NCBI GenBank assembly: GCA_009767595.1
Contig: VSDK01004314.1
Location: 321,707-385,706 of the forward strand
From: Symbiodinium kawagutii
Taxonomy: Eukaryota > Sar > Dinophyceae > Suessiales > Symbiodiniaceae
Length of the DNA: 64,000 nt
Reading direction: 5' to 3'
Shown: positions 53,478-64,000 of the stretch, piece by piece
How the letters are laid out: each line of letters opens with the position of its first letter
How positions within the stretch are numbered: position 1 is the first letter of the stretch
The notes under the pieces: model-generated
Databases searched by the model: none
Seen by the model: only the letters and a program-made list of their open reading frames with translations
What the model was told of the DNA's origin: nothing
Program-made: the position numbers and the translations under genes

Positions 53478-55056
53478 GCCCTATGAGGTGGCTGAACGAA
53501 CCCCTAAGACCATGGTGAATCAACGGTTGCTCACTGAGGATGCACATCCACAGAAGGTGACAACAACAGCAACAGCTGACACGGCTGTTCTGCCATCTCC
53601 AAATGATAAACAGTAGTAGTTGCGGTTGCATGTTAGCAGAGGGTAACCCAACTGCGACTAACTGGCAGAGTAAATGCTGGTTGTTTGTCAATCAATTGTC
53701 ATTCGCTGATTGCTCGGGTGGTTGATGGTGGTTGTTGAATCATTCAACAAGTACTATTAGGGTAGCATATGCCTCAACCATCATGTTCGGAGAAGCCACC
53801 AACGAATAGTCGAATTGAGGCAGCCTGTGCCACTCACATGAATGCCGCACCTGAAGGAATTTTCTTTTGGAGCCAAGTAAGCTGTGACCCAAGCCATCAG
53901 AAGGCGCTACCAGATTGTACTACCTGATGTATGTTTTTTTAGCATCAGGATAGACTATGGGAATCTGCAGAATCTCTCGACTCTTAAGCAACCAGTTTGA
54001 GTCGACTTCACCATGTTTTACATTGCTTGTTGGAAAACATAGACCTCCTCAGAAAAACAGGTGAACCCTCAACAGTTCACCATGCCTGGGAGGAAATTTT
54101 CGATTGAATCTGTTTGCATGTGGTTGCCTGCTTCCCATGCCCAAGATGATCTTATGTTCAGCAAAAGAAGCAAGTGAATTGGTGGTAGGTAGCAGTACCT
54201 CTGATTCAGGAAACACATCATGGAAACACCCATTTCTATGAAGATTTCTCAGAGTTCTGCAGTGGTCCCCGATCATGATGCTATGCTGTACCTAGATTGC
54301 TCTGTTCTCGCAACACTTGTCATGGGAAACCATGGTCAATTAAAAGATGTTCAAAGCATAGACATTCAACTTCGGTCGTTGACACTTCTCATCATCAGCC
54401 AGACCTTATTTGCTTACCAAGCCAACTGCTATAGACGGTAAGCCTCCCTCAAGAGCTCGTTAAGCCAGGTCAAGACATGTTTCATTTGCGGAACCAACAA
54501 GTAGCAAAGCCATGACTTCTCGAGACAAGTTCCTGCCAAATTTAGGTCTCTTTGACATATTATACATGCACTTCTGAAATTGGGATTCTGGCTCATAGTG
54601 GCCAATCCCTACCATTCATCAGGTGACTTTCTTCATGAGTTTGTTTCTTCTACTAGAACCACAAAAACTTCGTCATGGTATGTCGTAGTCTTAGTGTAGG
54701 GGTAACACCGTTTATATTGCGCGCTACCAATTTCTTAAGTTTTCCATATCACCGTTTGTTGCTACGATCTTTCCATTGTTGCAATCACCCAGGCTTTGTT
54801 TGGTTGCGGAAACATGTAGCCGTTCTTTTGGTTGCTTGCACTTACATTCATCACCGAATCATTGACTCACTGCATTCCCCGAATTTGTTGGTGGGAGAAA
54901 CGACAAAAGACATGCAGAATTGACAGGAATACGGAATAGATGATATGAGCCATCTAGGGATCTAGAAACCACGTAGCAAGTTGACCATCATTATATGCGT
55001 ACCACACACGGTGTCACATATGTTGGTACCTTGTTGTTGCTTGCCACGGGAGCCAG
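53478..55056. other. No secure gene
   Basis: Moderate-GC sequence with short open frames on both strands (about 54.05-54.9 kb) and no splice-supported coding. No MITE copy. Confidence 0.45.
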
Positions 55057-55116
55057 GCAGTGCATGCGTCCACACAAGACAAGCTGAAGAGGCGCGGGAG
55101 CTGGGCTGGAGTGCAG
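55057..55116 (+). CDS. Exon candidate, 20 codons, basic peptide
   Basis: Lies between acgggagccag (AG|G) and the donor gtccat, encoding AVHASTQDKLKRRGSWAGVQ. Phase 0 at both ends. The minus strand is also open. The peptide is charged and natural-looking. Confidence 0.4.
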
Positions 55117-55419
55117 GTCCATAGTCTTCAGAGGAAAAAATGGTCCAACAATAAGTGGTCAATGACGACTATAGGAGGATCATTCATGATGTAAAGATGG
55201 TGAATGGATGGTGCTGGTTTGAAAGGAATTTCTTTAGGACAGCCACAAGCTGGTGGCTGTTAATAATGCAGCAAAGAACTCTCAACTGGTCATTTGCTAC
55301 TCAGCTCACCAAACCAACTCATCCACCAAGTCTCAGCAGATCTCAGGCAATCCCCAGTTTCAGCATGTGCCAAGCTGACCAGGCCCTGAACCAACTCATC
55401 AGATCTCAGCAGATCTCAG

Positions 55420-55530
55420 CAGCTCAGGCTGAAGCAGGCGAACAAGGACCTGCTGCGTGGCCTCCACGAGGCCGAGCAGCGCATCGCCCAGTTGGAGCTG
55501 CAGCTGGGCCGCCAGTCCTCGCCTTTCCAG
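55420..55530 (+). CDS. Coiled-coil exon, unknown protein
   Basis: After cagatctcag the frame reads QLRLKQANKDLLRGLHEAEQ, then RIAQLELQLGRQSSPFQ, ending at CAG before gtgcgg. Leucines and other hydrophobics recur in a heptad-like pattern, giving a clear coiled coil of about four heptads, a likely dimerisation segment. 37 codons, phase 0 at both ends. It follows tandem cagatctcag copies that provide several alternative acceptors. The next plus frame is also open but gives Ala/Pro-rich sequence, less natural. Confidence 0.6.
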
Positions 55531-55629
55531 GTGCGGAGAGGGAGAGGTGAACAACGGAAGGAGTAGTGAACCAATGGTGAATGACTGGTCAAGAAGGCTG
55601 ACCAAGGCTTCGTAAAGGTGAATGATCAA

Positions 55630-55805
55630 TGGCTATTAATGGTTAGTGGTTAATAATGCTTAATAATGCTTAATAATAAGGCTTGATTAACAATATGGTG
55701 AAAACACAACTTTTTTGTTGATCAATGAAGGGTTAATAACCGTTAATTAATAAGAGGGGTTAACAAAGCTTAATAATTGCTAATAATTGTTAATAGTTAA
55801 TAGTG
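55630..55805. repeat. TTAATAATGCTTAATAA degenerate repeat
   Basis: Tandem-like ggttaataatgcttaataat, agaggggttaacaaagctta and ttgctaataattgttaatag. Confidence 0.75.
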
Positions 55806-55849
55806 GTGAAGGATGGGGATTCGACATGGTATGATGTTTGATGGTGTAT

Positions 55850-56430
55850 TCACATATATACAAAGGTATGATGTTTGATTATGAATATTATGAATGCTAT
55901 GGGCTATGTGTATAATCTTTGATTATAGATGTATATGTGCGTTTCACTGGAAATGTTCTTTAGGAGGATTATATGTGTTTTTGTATGTTGTAGATATAAT
56001 ATTGTAGATGGTCTCAGCATGAATCTTGCTTGTTGGTGTGTTTATTTGAACATTACACGGTTCTATAGTTGTGGATACCGGGGTTGTTGACTTGTATTTG
56101 TGTGTGTGTGTTTATTGGCATGTTTGTTTTTTGTTAGTATGCAGAGTTGCATGTGTGTAAGATCTACACAGACATAGGCATCATGTAAATGGTGCTGTAC
56201 GCGTACATGCATTTGTGTATACATACTGGATTCATACAAGTATGTGCAAGTGCACACATACTTTGCAGCACAGTAAAGCACATTCTAAAGTACTTGACAT
56301 TGTATTGTATGTAGATTGTATGTGTATAAAATATATTCATACAGTTGAAGTATGTGCATATGCGCACACATGCCGATGTGGGTGTGTATATGTACAGTTC
56401 GCTAGTGTGCATTGAGGCAATAGAGTCAAT
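55850..56430. repeat. ATGTGTGTA/ACATAC-rich low-complexity stretch
   Basis: Alternating tgtgtgtg, gtatatgtgc and acatacattgt words, without an exact unit. Open frames here are Cys/Tyr/His-rich artefacts. Confidence 0.6.
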
Positions 56431-56909
56431 GTTAAAGCTTTTGATGCGTGGGATGCAAGGCCTAGTTCTGTGTGCATGTCCCAGGTGGGAATAGAGCCCC
56501 TGAGCAATGATGGTGACTTGGGCATCAAAATTGGCTTGATCAATCTGGTCAGGGTATCCTCTTTGTGGATTTGCTATATATATCCTTGTTGTTAGGGTTT
56601 ATCGGGCTCATCAACATTTATATTTGGTAAGGAAGCAGTAGTGGAGAATCCACGAGTGCTAGATGCTTCATCGTTGTAAGGGTCCCTGGTGCCCGATGGC
56701 TTCCATAACCACTGCTCGCCAGATATAGTTGCTACATCGTACCCTAATAACCACCAAACCTGGGCTTTCACTTACCGAAGTAAAACTTTTGAACCCAGTA
56801 GACTGCAGTAGACCCTGTAGACGATGATGTTGTTGATACATCTTGATACATCTCCCGGTAAAGCTTGATGATTGGAATGGATGTGATGCACATCTCCTCT
56901 TTGCGAAAG

Positions 56910-57080
56910 GCTGCTGCCTCCTCAAAGACGCGCGGCGCCACGCCCGACCGCGGCAACGCGGAAGATGACGGGCGGCCCGGGACCGCCAGCGGTGAAGGCC
57001 GAAATCCCAGCAGCGGAGCTGGCCTGGAGGGCGATTCTGAGGTTTTTGCCGATGGCATCGACTATTTAGAAGAAGGCTGA
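56910..57080 (+). CDS. Probable terminal exon, acidic disordered C-terminus
   Basis: After tttgcgaaag (AG|G) the frame reads AAASSKTRGATPDRGNAEDD, then GRPGTASGEGRNPSSGAGLE and GDSEVFADGIDYLEEG, ending TGA. The Gly/Ser/Asp/Glu composition indicates an intrinsically disordered acidic tail. The open frame extends 15 codons upstream to ATG 56865. GC-rich against AT-rich flanks. The protein is unknown. Overlapping minus frames (96-138 codons) are considered shadows. Confidence 0.5.
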   Translation, partial: AAASSKTRGATPDRGNAEDDGRPGTASGEGRNPSSGAGLEGDSEVFADGIDYLEEG

Positions 57081-57358
57081 TCATGCCTCATGATTGGTTG
57101 ATCATGGTTATGGTTGATTTCGTGTCTATAAACCAGCTGAAATGATGTTTTTACAAATCGTTTTTTTTGCTGATTCTGAGGGTTTTGCTGACGGATCATG
57201 CCTGATGATTGGTTGGTCCTGAGGAAATCGGAGCAACTTGACAAGTTGACAATGTTTAGTTGACTGTGAACAATGATGCTTATAGTCATGGAAGTTATAT
57301 AGAATTAGTGCCACTAATAGCTGGTTGAAACATGATGGCTGGCAATGGATTCTTGTGC

Positions 57359-57433
57359 ATGTCACTCAACCAGCTATTGGCCGATTACCTGGTGAAGCTG
57401 TGCCAAGGAGTCAGGGATGTTCTCGCCACCCAG
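57359..57433 (+). CDS. Exon candidate, helical unknown protein
   Basis: Reads MSLNQLLADYLVKLCQGVRD then VLATQ, ending CAG before the donor gtacca. Amphipathic helix. The frame is open nine codons upstream. The acceptor is unclear (tcaaccag|CTA is one option). Confidence 0.4.
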
Positions 57434-58129
57434 GTACCATCAATCTGGGAAAACGACAAGATGAGCAATAATTGCCATGGGAATATGCATATCATGTGCA
57501 GATGTACCTGTGTATGTATTATATACACTACGTCACTATGCTACTTAATCCAAGATCATAAGATATTGTAATTGACAGCCAATAACCACTACCCCGCTTA
57601 CAGTGGCCCATGACAAGTCAGGTCTAGAAGAGGATTTGGAACTGTATGCCGCGTTATCTATGGGTACCACGTTATTTAGCGGGTAGGATACCATCATCAT
57701 CTATGGTGAAATTCTAATCACCCTCGATGGATGTGTCCAGGGTCACCAGATTTTCGCCAGATTTTCGCCATGTGGCTGTCAATAGGAAGCAACCAACAGA
57801 TGGTTAGGTGAACACGAGTGTCCTAAGAATGGATAGATTTGCGTCCCAACAACGACGAGTTTGGTCAGGAGATGTTCGCCGCACCTGGGTTTTTGACCCC
57901 TAGCCACACTCCAGTTGGCCAGCTCCAGCGTTGATGCCCAGAGCACATGGAGGTTCACAGCGACGACCTGTAACGATAATGGTTGGTACCTGTGCGGATG
58001 CCTTTCTCATCCATGACCGACCATGATGAGAGATGACAAACCATGATAGTATCAACCTGGTTTTGAGGATCAATTGTGAATCTCGTCAATTGTAAGCATC
58101 ATAATATGCAAGAAATACTCTGTGGCGAA
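57434..58129. other. No secure gene
   Basis: A short GC-rich stretch at 57900-57970 is open in two plus frames (for example LASSSVDAQSTWRFTATT) without decisive splice sites. Confidence 0.35.
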
Positions 58130-58213
58130 CTGACCTGGAAGTGGAAAATCCACCATTTTTGCTGGGTTTATACTTTACTTATCAAAATGGTTATTTTTTA
58201 GCTTCCAGGTTAG
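58130..58213. mobile_element. MITE family D copy 2
   Basis: Starts ctgacctggaagtggaaaat and ends agcttccaggttag. The arms are inverted repeats (imperfect at the start). Shares aaaatccaccattt and gctgggttt with copy 1 at 8788. Confidence 0.65.
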
Positions 58214-59738
58214 GGACTGCCAGATGGCGTTTGAAATCAGTAGCATCACTTCATCATTCATCACTGGCCATCCCTTGGTTCCCAAGCTGTTGCAACCAGG
58301 ACCTTCACCCAAAGAGGACATGGTCACGCCCCTTTCTGGTGCCGTGGGGTAAACTTGGGACGGAGCATCCCTCAAGAGCTGGAAAGGTGAACATCATGGA
58401 TGTAGAAAAAAATGTATTTGAATTGCTTATCATTGTTTTGCAAAATGTGGCTGCTTACATACGTAGTTTTACATTTGTTTTATAAGATAGCTACTTTGCT
58501 AGTTTATGATTGTGTTATGATATTTGTGTTGTTCACGTTGTCGATGTTGTTGTCTCTTCTTAGTCAATTTGCAAGCCCTAGTAATCAGTGTTTTGTTCAT
58601 CAGGGATGTTCACGGTACAGGATAAAATGACTCAGTGCCAACTGCAGTGATAATCAAAGTGTGGCCGTACAAAATGGACTGCAACTGCTCCATGTTGCAG
58701 TTTAGCCATCTTCAACTTGGCCATGAGAGTTCGCTTTGTGTAACGGCTTGGGTGTGTCATAATCACCCGATGTTGGGGATAGCCATGGCTCCAACGGTCA
58801 TCACTCAGCAAGAGGATGACACTGCGTGTCAAAAAGAACATTCTAACTTTGATTCACCACAGAAAGTGCTGGAAAGATTAGATGTGCAGAAGTGCGTTTA
58901 TACCTTCTCTATGTATACACAGTCGTATTCACACATACCGAAAACGAAGAATGAATAATGTATGATTATGTGCACGCAAGAGTTTTGCTATCCATGATCC
59001 GCAGTATTGACTTGTTTGCGCTGTTATGTTGTTGTGAGTGCTTCTGATACAACGCACATAGAATTGTGCATTGATTCGATAAATATGACTTTGTGATGCT
59101 TGATGTATGTTTTGACTGTCGTCGATAATTACCAACAGAAGGCTGGTTGATGGTCTGAAACACCGTTTAGTTTATTTTCCCGGGAATTTGGAATTGTTGG
59201 TTGATTGTTCTGTTCTGTCGAGTGGGCGTGGCGCCATGGAAAAGGAAAGGTTGATTGATTAACAGTTTCTTCCGAGAGGTTGAAACCACCAAGTAGTATA
59301 TGTTATTCTTACATTTGCGCCCATGCAAGTCAACATCTTGGGAGTGATGTTATGATTTGATGTTGCAGGAAGCCTTATCAAGAAGCGAGAAATCTTGTGG
59401 AATGACCAGAATCTTTCAGGCCTTGATGTGTTCACCAACCCCTCAATGATTGGATTCTGGCTTGAACCTGTGATTCACATCAACAGAGAAACTATCCAGT
59501 TGTTTCCATTGAATGCACATTTGAATAATCGCTGTCAAACCATTCAACAAAGTAGGTAGCGTAGTGGTTTCTTGTCAAAGTGTAAAACTCTCTGACAAAT
59601 CACTACCACCAGAAGCCATCATTATGAATCATTACAGTAACCAGTATCAACCACAATCATCATGAACTATGAAAACCAACCTGATCAAGGATCATTTGGT
59701 CCCCGAGGATGAAGCTGATTACCCAATAATGCTATACT
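58214..59738. other. No secure gene
   Basis: Plus-strand frames of 107-114 codons (58141-58485 and 58635-58958) and overlapping minus frames lack motif and splice support. About 59192-59300 may be a very diverged family B copy (ends ggttggttgattg and gttgaaaccaccaagtag). Confidence 0.4.
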
Positions 59739-59966
59739 TTGTTGGATTCCAGGGTCACCCCCCAAATCAGCTGCTGGCTTGCACCCCTTGGTGCTGTTGC
59801 AAGGTCAAACAGAAGCACGGCCGTGCGCGATGGTGAGTCCAGCTGGAACGTCCAAGGATTCCAGAGGAAGCCGACCGTGGACCGGGCCAAGCTTCTTTGG
59901 GAATTCACAACGAGACTGGCTACCAGCCATGATTGCTTCATAGCTTTGATTATTCATGCTGAATGA
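59739..59966 (+). CDS. Exon candidate, unknown protein
   Basis: Continuous plus frame of 75 codons: SRVTPQISCWLAPLGAVARS, then NRSTAVRDGESSWNVQGFQR and KPTVDRAKLLWEFTTRLA. A consensus donor, gtgagt, occurs inside (59829) and would suit an overlapping frame (TPWCCCKVKQKHGRAR). The region is probably coding, but which frame and where it is cut are unresolved. Confidence 0.35.
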   Translation: MLDSRVTPQISCWLAPLGAVARSNRSTAVRDGESSWNVQGFQRKPTVDRAKLLWEFTTRLATSHDCFIALIIHAE

Positions 59967-60669
59967 AAATCCACTGCTTCCACCTTGAGGATGGTTGAAT
60001 CATGGGTCAAATGATGGTTGCGCAATGGTTGATCGTGGTTGATCACTAGTAAGCTGTAGCCGGGATTTGGTCTGGTCCTCAGCTTGAAGGAATGATGGTG
60101 CTGTTTCCAGCCACAACTTACACCTTCGAGTCATCCCTACCAACTGGCGGATATTGTCCATCAACACAGTGCAACCAAGGCACGTTGCTGGAATTAACGT
60201 TGATTACTGACATCTTTTTGACCATAAAGACCTGTAACTGCACACCTGTGCAATTAAATCAACCATACCTGTTGCTCTGCCGTTTCCAAACCTGTGCAAT
60301 GAAAGCGACACCTTAATCCCTCGTTGACGTACAACAAAGTCAAGCTCTCTGCGGCAGATGATCAACGCAATGGAGACCCACTATGCCAGGTCAATCCGTG
60401 GGAGGGTACAGTGCCCGAATTTTGACCATGTCAAACTGGGAGAATCTGCTGTCATTTTGAGACCTCCCCATTCAGCTCATGGTGAACGATACCCCATAGC
60501 AATGATCCCTTTCACAGGGTCTTCAGGCCCCAAACCACGAACCAGTTCCTGGGCCATATGTTTCAATCATGCCTTTGATTGACGCATGTTCATCCAATTC
60601 TGTGCCAGGACTGCTGTCAGCAGGTGCCGTCTTCTGGTGTGGGTTGGCTAGGATTTTGCGACAAAGATA
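59967..60669. other. No secure gene
   Basis: Two 74-codon plus frames (60092-60316 and 60358-60582) lack motifs. No repeat recognised. Confidence 0.4.
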
Positions 60670-60740
60670 ATTGGTGGTTTTAAACATGTTTGTTCCCTAG
60701 TAATTATCAACAAATCGTTGGTTGACTAATATGTTTCATG
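60670..60740 (+). mobile_element. MITE family B, left part
   Basis: aattggtggttttaaacatg, ttgttccctagtaattatca and caaatcgttggttgactaat. The right arm is lost. Confidence 0.6.
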
Positions 60741-61073
60741 GTTGACCTTGAGTTGCAAAAAAAGCGGCCAGTGCAGCTTGGAGGTTTGAAAGCTTGGCAG
60801 CTGTGCCAAGACTAGGGTTATCATAGCTACTTGCAGCGGCAATTATGCTCTTACTGATCATTTGGATTTGTAGATGGTGTGCCTCAAAGAAATTTTGATG
60901 TCCCCAGCAAAAGCGATCCTTCTCAAATGCTGTCTTGTTTCTGGACCTCTCCATTTGGCCTTTGAGCCAATCATCCTCCCTTTTTCTTGTGGATGATTTG
61001 ATTTAAAGCACGGTAGCGCAGCCCCCGTGTTGCATGCCACGTGGGGAAGCAACGGTTGTTGGACTCTCATCAG

Positions 61074-61151
61074 GTCTTTGGGCGCTCGTCATCATGGCTT
61101 TCATCTACCTGCTAGCACTGTTGGAAGCTGAGAACGATTGCCCGGTGCTGG
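61074..61151 (+). CDS. Exon with a membrane-spanning segment and GTAAGG donor
   Basis: After actctcatcag (AG|G) the frame reads LWALVIMAFIYLLALLEAEN then DCPVL, ending at gtaagg. The first 16 residues form a strong transmembrane helix, followed by an acidic turn. The frame is open upstream to 61007 (MPRGEATVVGLSSG), so the exon may begin earlier at agcgcag. Both splice signals match consensus. A membrane protein of unknown family. Confidence 0.55.
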
Positions 61152-61899
61152 GTAAGGGGTTCATGAAGTTTGTTGAGGTATAGGCTAAGCAAGCTCAGAA
61201 ATGGTGGTGAAATGATGTTTCTGGACAATTGATTGTTGCTGAGGGTCAATCATGGCTTTTAGTTCAGGGTCAATCATGGTCAATGATTGTTTAATGATGG
61301 TTTCTGATGGTCAAGGATGATTAGGCTATAGTAGTACTTGATAGAGGTTGGTTTTTGCAGATAAGAGATAAGCTACCAAAATTCCAATCATATTGGTTGA
61401 TATCATTGATAGGCTGTTCCTCAGTTGGTGGCGTTGTTTTTTTTTTCTGATTTCCAGAGTTCAACCATTTGTCACATTCTCAGGGGCTTTTCCAAAAGAG
61501 TCCGGTACCCTCAATCAGTTTGAAATTGTGGTGTTCAACTTGGGGGGATGTCGGGAAGCCTGTGTTTGGATGCGTTCAGAATGTAGAGTGCTTATGCTGG
61601 CGTGACGGTGCTCAACCGAAGCGGAATTGCAGAGACGCCCCTGGTTTGGATGGTGCTCACGTGGTGTTTGCTTGAGATTTTGTTGAGGGAAACATGCAAG
61701 TGGTGCCGGAGGTAGCCCATCAAAAGTAAGGGATGTGGTCCACAACCATGCCACCAAAAATGGACAGAACTCGCAGTCTTTCGTTTGGAATTTTGGATGA
61801 TTTCAAGCCACAGTCACGACCATGGACTGAGCAAAGATGAGCCTCCCTAGCGTTGGGATACAAAGGATCGCAAAGGCATGGGCATCCATCACCATGGCC
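61152..61899. other. No secure gene
   Basis: Short plus frames around 61.39-61.68 kb overlap a minus frame, with no decisive features. gggtcaatcatggt words repeat near 61240-61280. Confidence 0.4.
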
Positions 61900-61934
61900 A
61901 TCATCATCGTCGTCGTCGTCGTCGTTGTCGTCGT

Positions 61935-62018
<84 letters not shown>

Positions 62019-62024
62019 TTTCAT

Positions 62025-62070
<46 letters not shown>
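61900..62070. repeat. (TCG)n/(TCA)n trinucleotide microsatellite
   Basis: tcatcgtcgtcgtcg, gcatcggcatcg, then long tcatca runs with one ttttcatttc interruption. Both strands open as Ser/His/Ile or Asp/Met strings from the repeat. Confidence 0.95.
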
Positions 62071-62073
<3 letters not shown>

Positions 62074-62715
62074 CTATCATCAAGCCCGCATTGTTGCTTG
62101 CTATTGCCGCCTTGTTGGCCTCTGTTGCTTTTGTTGTTAGTTGCAACATTGCTGATTTGTTGGTTGTTATTGCTGCTGCTGGACACACCCATATTGTTGG
62201 TTGTTGCGATGATATGTATATTCAATACACTTTTGCGTGTTGCAAGTACCCGGATATAAGTATGATATACATACAGAACATATATAGAAATATACATTGC
62301 GCCTGTAACTTTTCATATGTGTTGCAAATTCAAGAGACAAGTAGCATATAGAAATATCACGTTACTTGGTGGGTATGACCGCGTAGTCACCAGTCGAGAA
62401 CATTTTGTACATCTCCGTGTTCACATCAATACCAAACAGCAACTGTTGTGTAAAATGCCCAAACTGTGCACAATCAGCTGTTGATAAAACTGTCGCTTTC
62501 AACCATCATCAACTGTTTTGTAGTGTAATCATCGGTTCATACCCATTCTGAGCTGGCGAACCAACTGATCAACCCACTAACCAACTAATCATTCATAACC
62601 AACTGGTCATTCAGAACCAACTGATCAACCCATGCGCAACCGATCAACGATGAGTTCACCATCCATGGCTCGTTACGGCGCTTTCCTCACCGCGGCGCAG
62701 CCGCCACGGCCTCAG
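62071..62715. other. No gene recognised
   Basis: Short ttgttgttg stretches, AT-rich sequence near 62215-62350 and repeated aaccaactgatcaaccca-type words near 62565-62645. Confidence 0.5.
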
Positions 62716-62783
62716 GTGGCTGCCCGGCCGTGAGCTGCAGACGGTGGAGTTGAAGAGCGACGTGGCACAGGCGGAGTCGTTGG
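62716..62783 (+). CDS. Exon candidate, helical unknown protein
   Basis: Starts after cacggcctcag (AG|G) and reads WLPGRELQTVELKSDVAQA then ESL, ending G before gtggtg. The frame is open upstream to 62654. Charged helix, GC-rich against its flanks. Confidence 0.45.
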
Positions 62784-62799
62784 GTGGTGGAAGCAACAA

Positions 62800-63165
62800 C
62801 TAGCAACAGAATGGTTGATTAACCATGATTAACCATGATTAACCAACAAACCAGCAAATGGTTGATAACCAACAGAATGGTTGAACCAACAACTAACAGA
62901 TTAACCAACAGAATGGTTGAATTATTGGTTGGATTAACCAACAACCAACAGATAACCAACAACCAACAACCAACCAGCAGAGTTTTAATGGTGGATTATC
63001 AACAACCAACAACCAACAACCAGCAACCAACCAGCAACTATCGACAACCAGCAACTATCAACAACTAGCAACAGAATGGTGGATTAACCAACAACCAACA
63101 GATAACCAACAACCAACAACCAACAACCAGCAGAATGGTTGATGAATGGTTGATGAATGGTTGAT
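62800..63165. repeat. AACCAACAACC / ATGGTTGATTAACC degenerate tandem repeats
   Basis: Blocks of aaccaacaaccaacaacc alternate with agaatggttgattaacca. A gaatggttgatgaatggttg block ends it. Purely repetitive. Confidence 0.9.
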
Positions 63166-63460
63166 GAATGGTGATTAGCAGCCATTTCATTGAAGGCACA
63201 GTTTTTGTTGCTGTGAACCGTTGATTATGATGGTTTGAGTGATTTGAATGCTTGACAATGCCACAAACCAGAGGTCTTGCTGGGGGTCGAAGTATGAATG
63301 AGACACTCCCATATTATATATATATATAGATAGGAATGGATATGAATGGTAGATCAATGTTTGATCATCCATATTGATCAACTCCCCTTATTGGATATCA
63401 CCAGCTATGAATCAACCCGTTTTTATTCCCATCTTCGTTGGCCCCTGTGCTGCTGAAGAG

Positions 63461-63526
63461 GTGTTGCCTGTGCTGCAGCCTCGGTGGGGGAGACCCAGCC
63501 TCGACATTGTGAGCGGGTGCATGAAC
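63461..63526 (+). CDS. Exon candidate with GTACGA donor, unknown protein
   Basis: After gctgaagag (AG|G) the frame reads VLPVLQPRWGRPSLDIVSGC then MN, ending before gtacga. Phase 0 at both ends. The frame is open upstream (IPIFVGPCAAEE) to about 63374. Protein-like but unrecognised. Confidence 0.45.
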
Positions 63527-63589
63527 GTACGACGTGGGTTGATATTGGTGATCAAATGTGATCTAGCTATAGTCTGGTATATCTATACA

Positions 63590-63650
63590 CATCATCTATA
63601 GTATATGTATATATATTTATATACATATATATAGTATATAGTATCACTAG
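63590..63650. repeat. TA/GTATA microsatellite
   Basis: tatagtatatgtatatatat and related. The final 350 bp of the window hold no gene; ttgttttcaattgagct occurs twice near 63821-63869. Confidence 0.8.
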
Positions 63651-64000
63651 TAGCCATACATCATCATCAAGAGCCGTATCCAGTATATGAATAGCTACAG
63701 AATGCTATAGGATCTTGAGCTATATATAGATAGAAGCCAATGTTGAACATATTACATGGCTATTGGTGATGAGAAAACTGATTGATCATAGCTGGTTGAT
63801 ATTGCTGAATGCCCAACTTGTTGTTTTCAATTGAGCTAGATCAACAAAGCTGTTGTTTTCAATTGAGCTGTATTTAGCTACATCAACTGATGTTTTGAGT
63901 GAGTTTCAACAATATCAACCAATATCAACTATAATTGAGGGATTAGGAAAAGGGTGTTGATACTGTTTTGTCATGGCTTCATTATGATTCATGACCAGCT

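Noticed and set aside
53263..53691. 142-codon minus-strand frame
   Set aside because: It lies opposite a plus-strand exon candidate with better acceptor and composition, and its ends run into Gln/Asn low-complexity sequence.
61803..62351. Overlapping 140-164 codon frames with poly-Asp, poly-Met, poly-Ser, poly-His
   Set aside because: They come from the TCA/TCG microsatellite and are open in nearly all frames.
1..64000. Dinoflagellate spliced-leader relics, rRNA, tRNA genes or a CRISPR array
   Set aside because: No match to the conserved spliced-leader sequence, no complete cloverleaf and no rRNA-like stretch were seen. The tandem repeats lack the unique spacers of CRISPR arrays.

Overview
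The window reads as nuclear DNA of a complex eukaryote, most likely a dinoflagellate of the Symbiodiniaceae type (inference). There are no operons, ribosome-binding sites or long intact genes. Coding capacity lies in very short exons separated by introns of hundreds of bases. The best gene, a U-box protein at 48.9-52.0 kb, can be spliced by hand: three of its four introns start with GC instead of GT, and all four acceptors are AG followed by G. That combination is reported for dinoflagellate genomes. Between exons the DNA is full of microsatellites and short inverted-repeat (MITE-like) elements that recur across the window.

Layout. 0-1.4 kb: two exons of an FNIP/leucine-rich-repeat protein. 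3.9-14.8 kb: scattered plus-strand exon candidates, one resembling the nucleoredoxin/tryparedoxin fold, with several MITEs. 15-20.3 kb: exon-poor, with a decayed minus-strand reading frame about 2.9 kb long. 20.3-26.6 kb: more plus-strand exon candidates. 26.6-35.8 kb: sparse exons, a large TGATGA satellite, a second decayed minus-strand frame and a GA tract. 35.8-37.6 kb: a broken, hAT-transposase-like coding region. 37.9-40.6 kb: exons including a split J-domain (DnaJ). 41-44 kb: MITE and minus-strand open frames of unknown nature. 44.3-45.85 kb: a tandem array of about seven units of roughly 194 bp bracketed by short direct repeats. 47.4-52 kb: the U-box gene and probable upstream exons. 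52-64 kb: plus-strand exons including a coiled coil and a membrane-spanning segment, among more repeats.

Every exon I trust is on the plus strand, which fits the unidirectional gene arrangement known in dinoflagellates. I cannot say how many genes the exons belong to. Apart from the U-box, FNIP, J-domain and possibly hAT and nucleoredoxin matches, the exon peptides are unrecognised. Exon calls away from those rest on an open frame, a plausible AG|G acceptor and a GT or GC donor, and some will be wrong. Most longer open frames in the window are shadows of repeats or chance.
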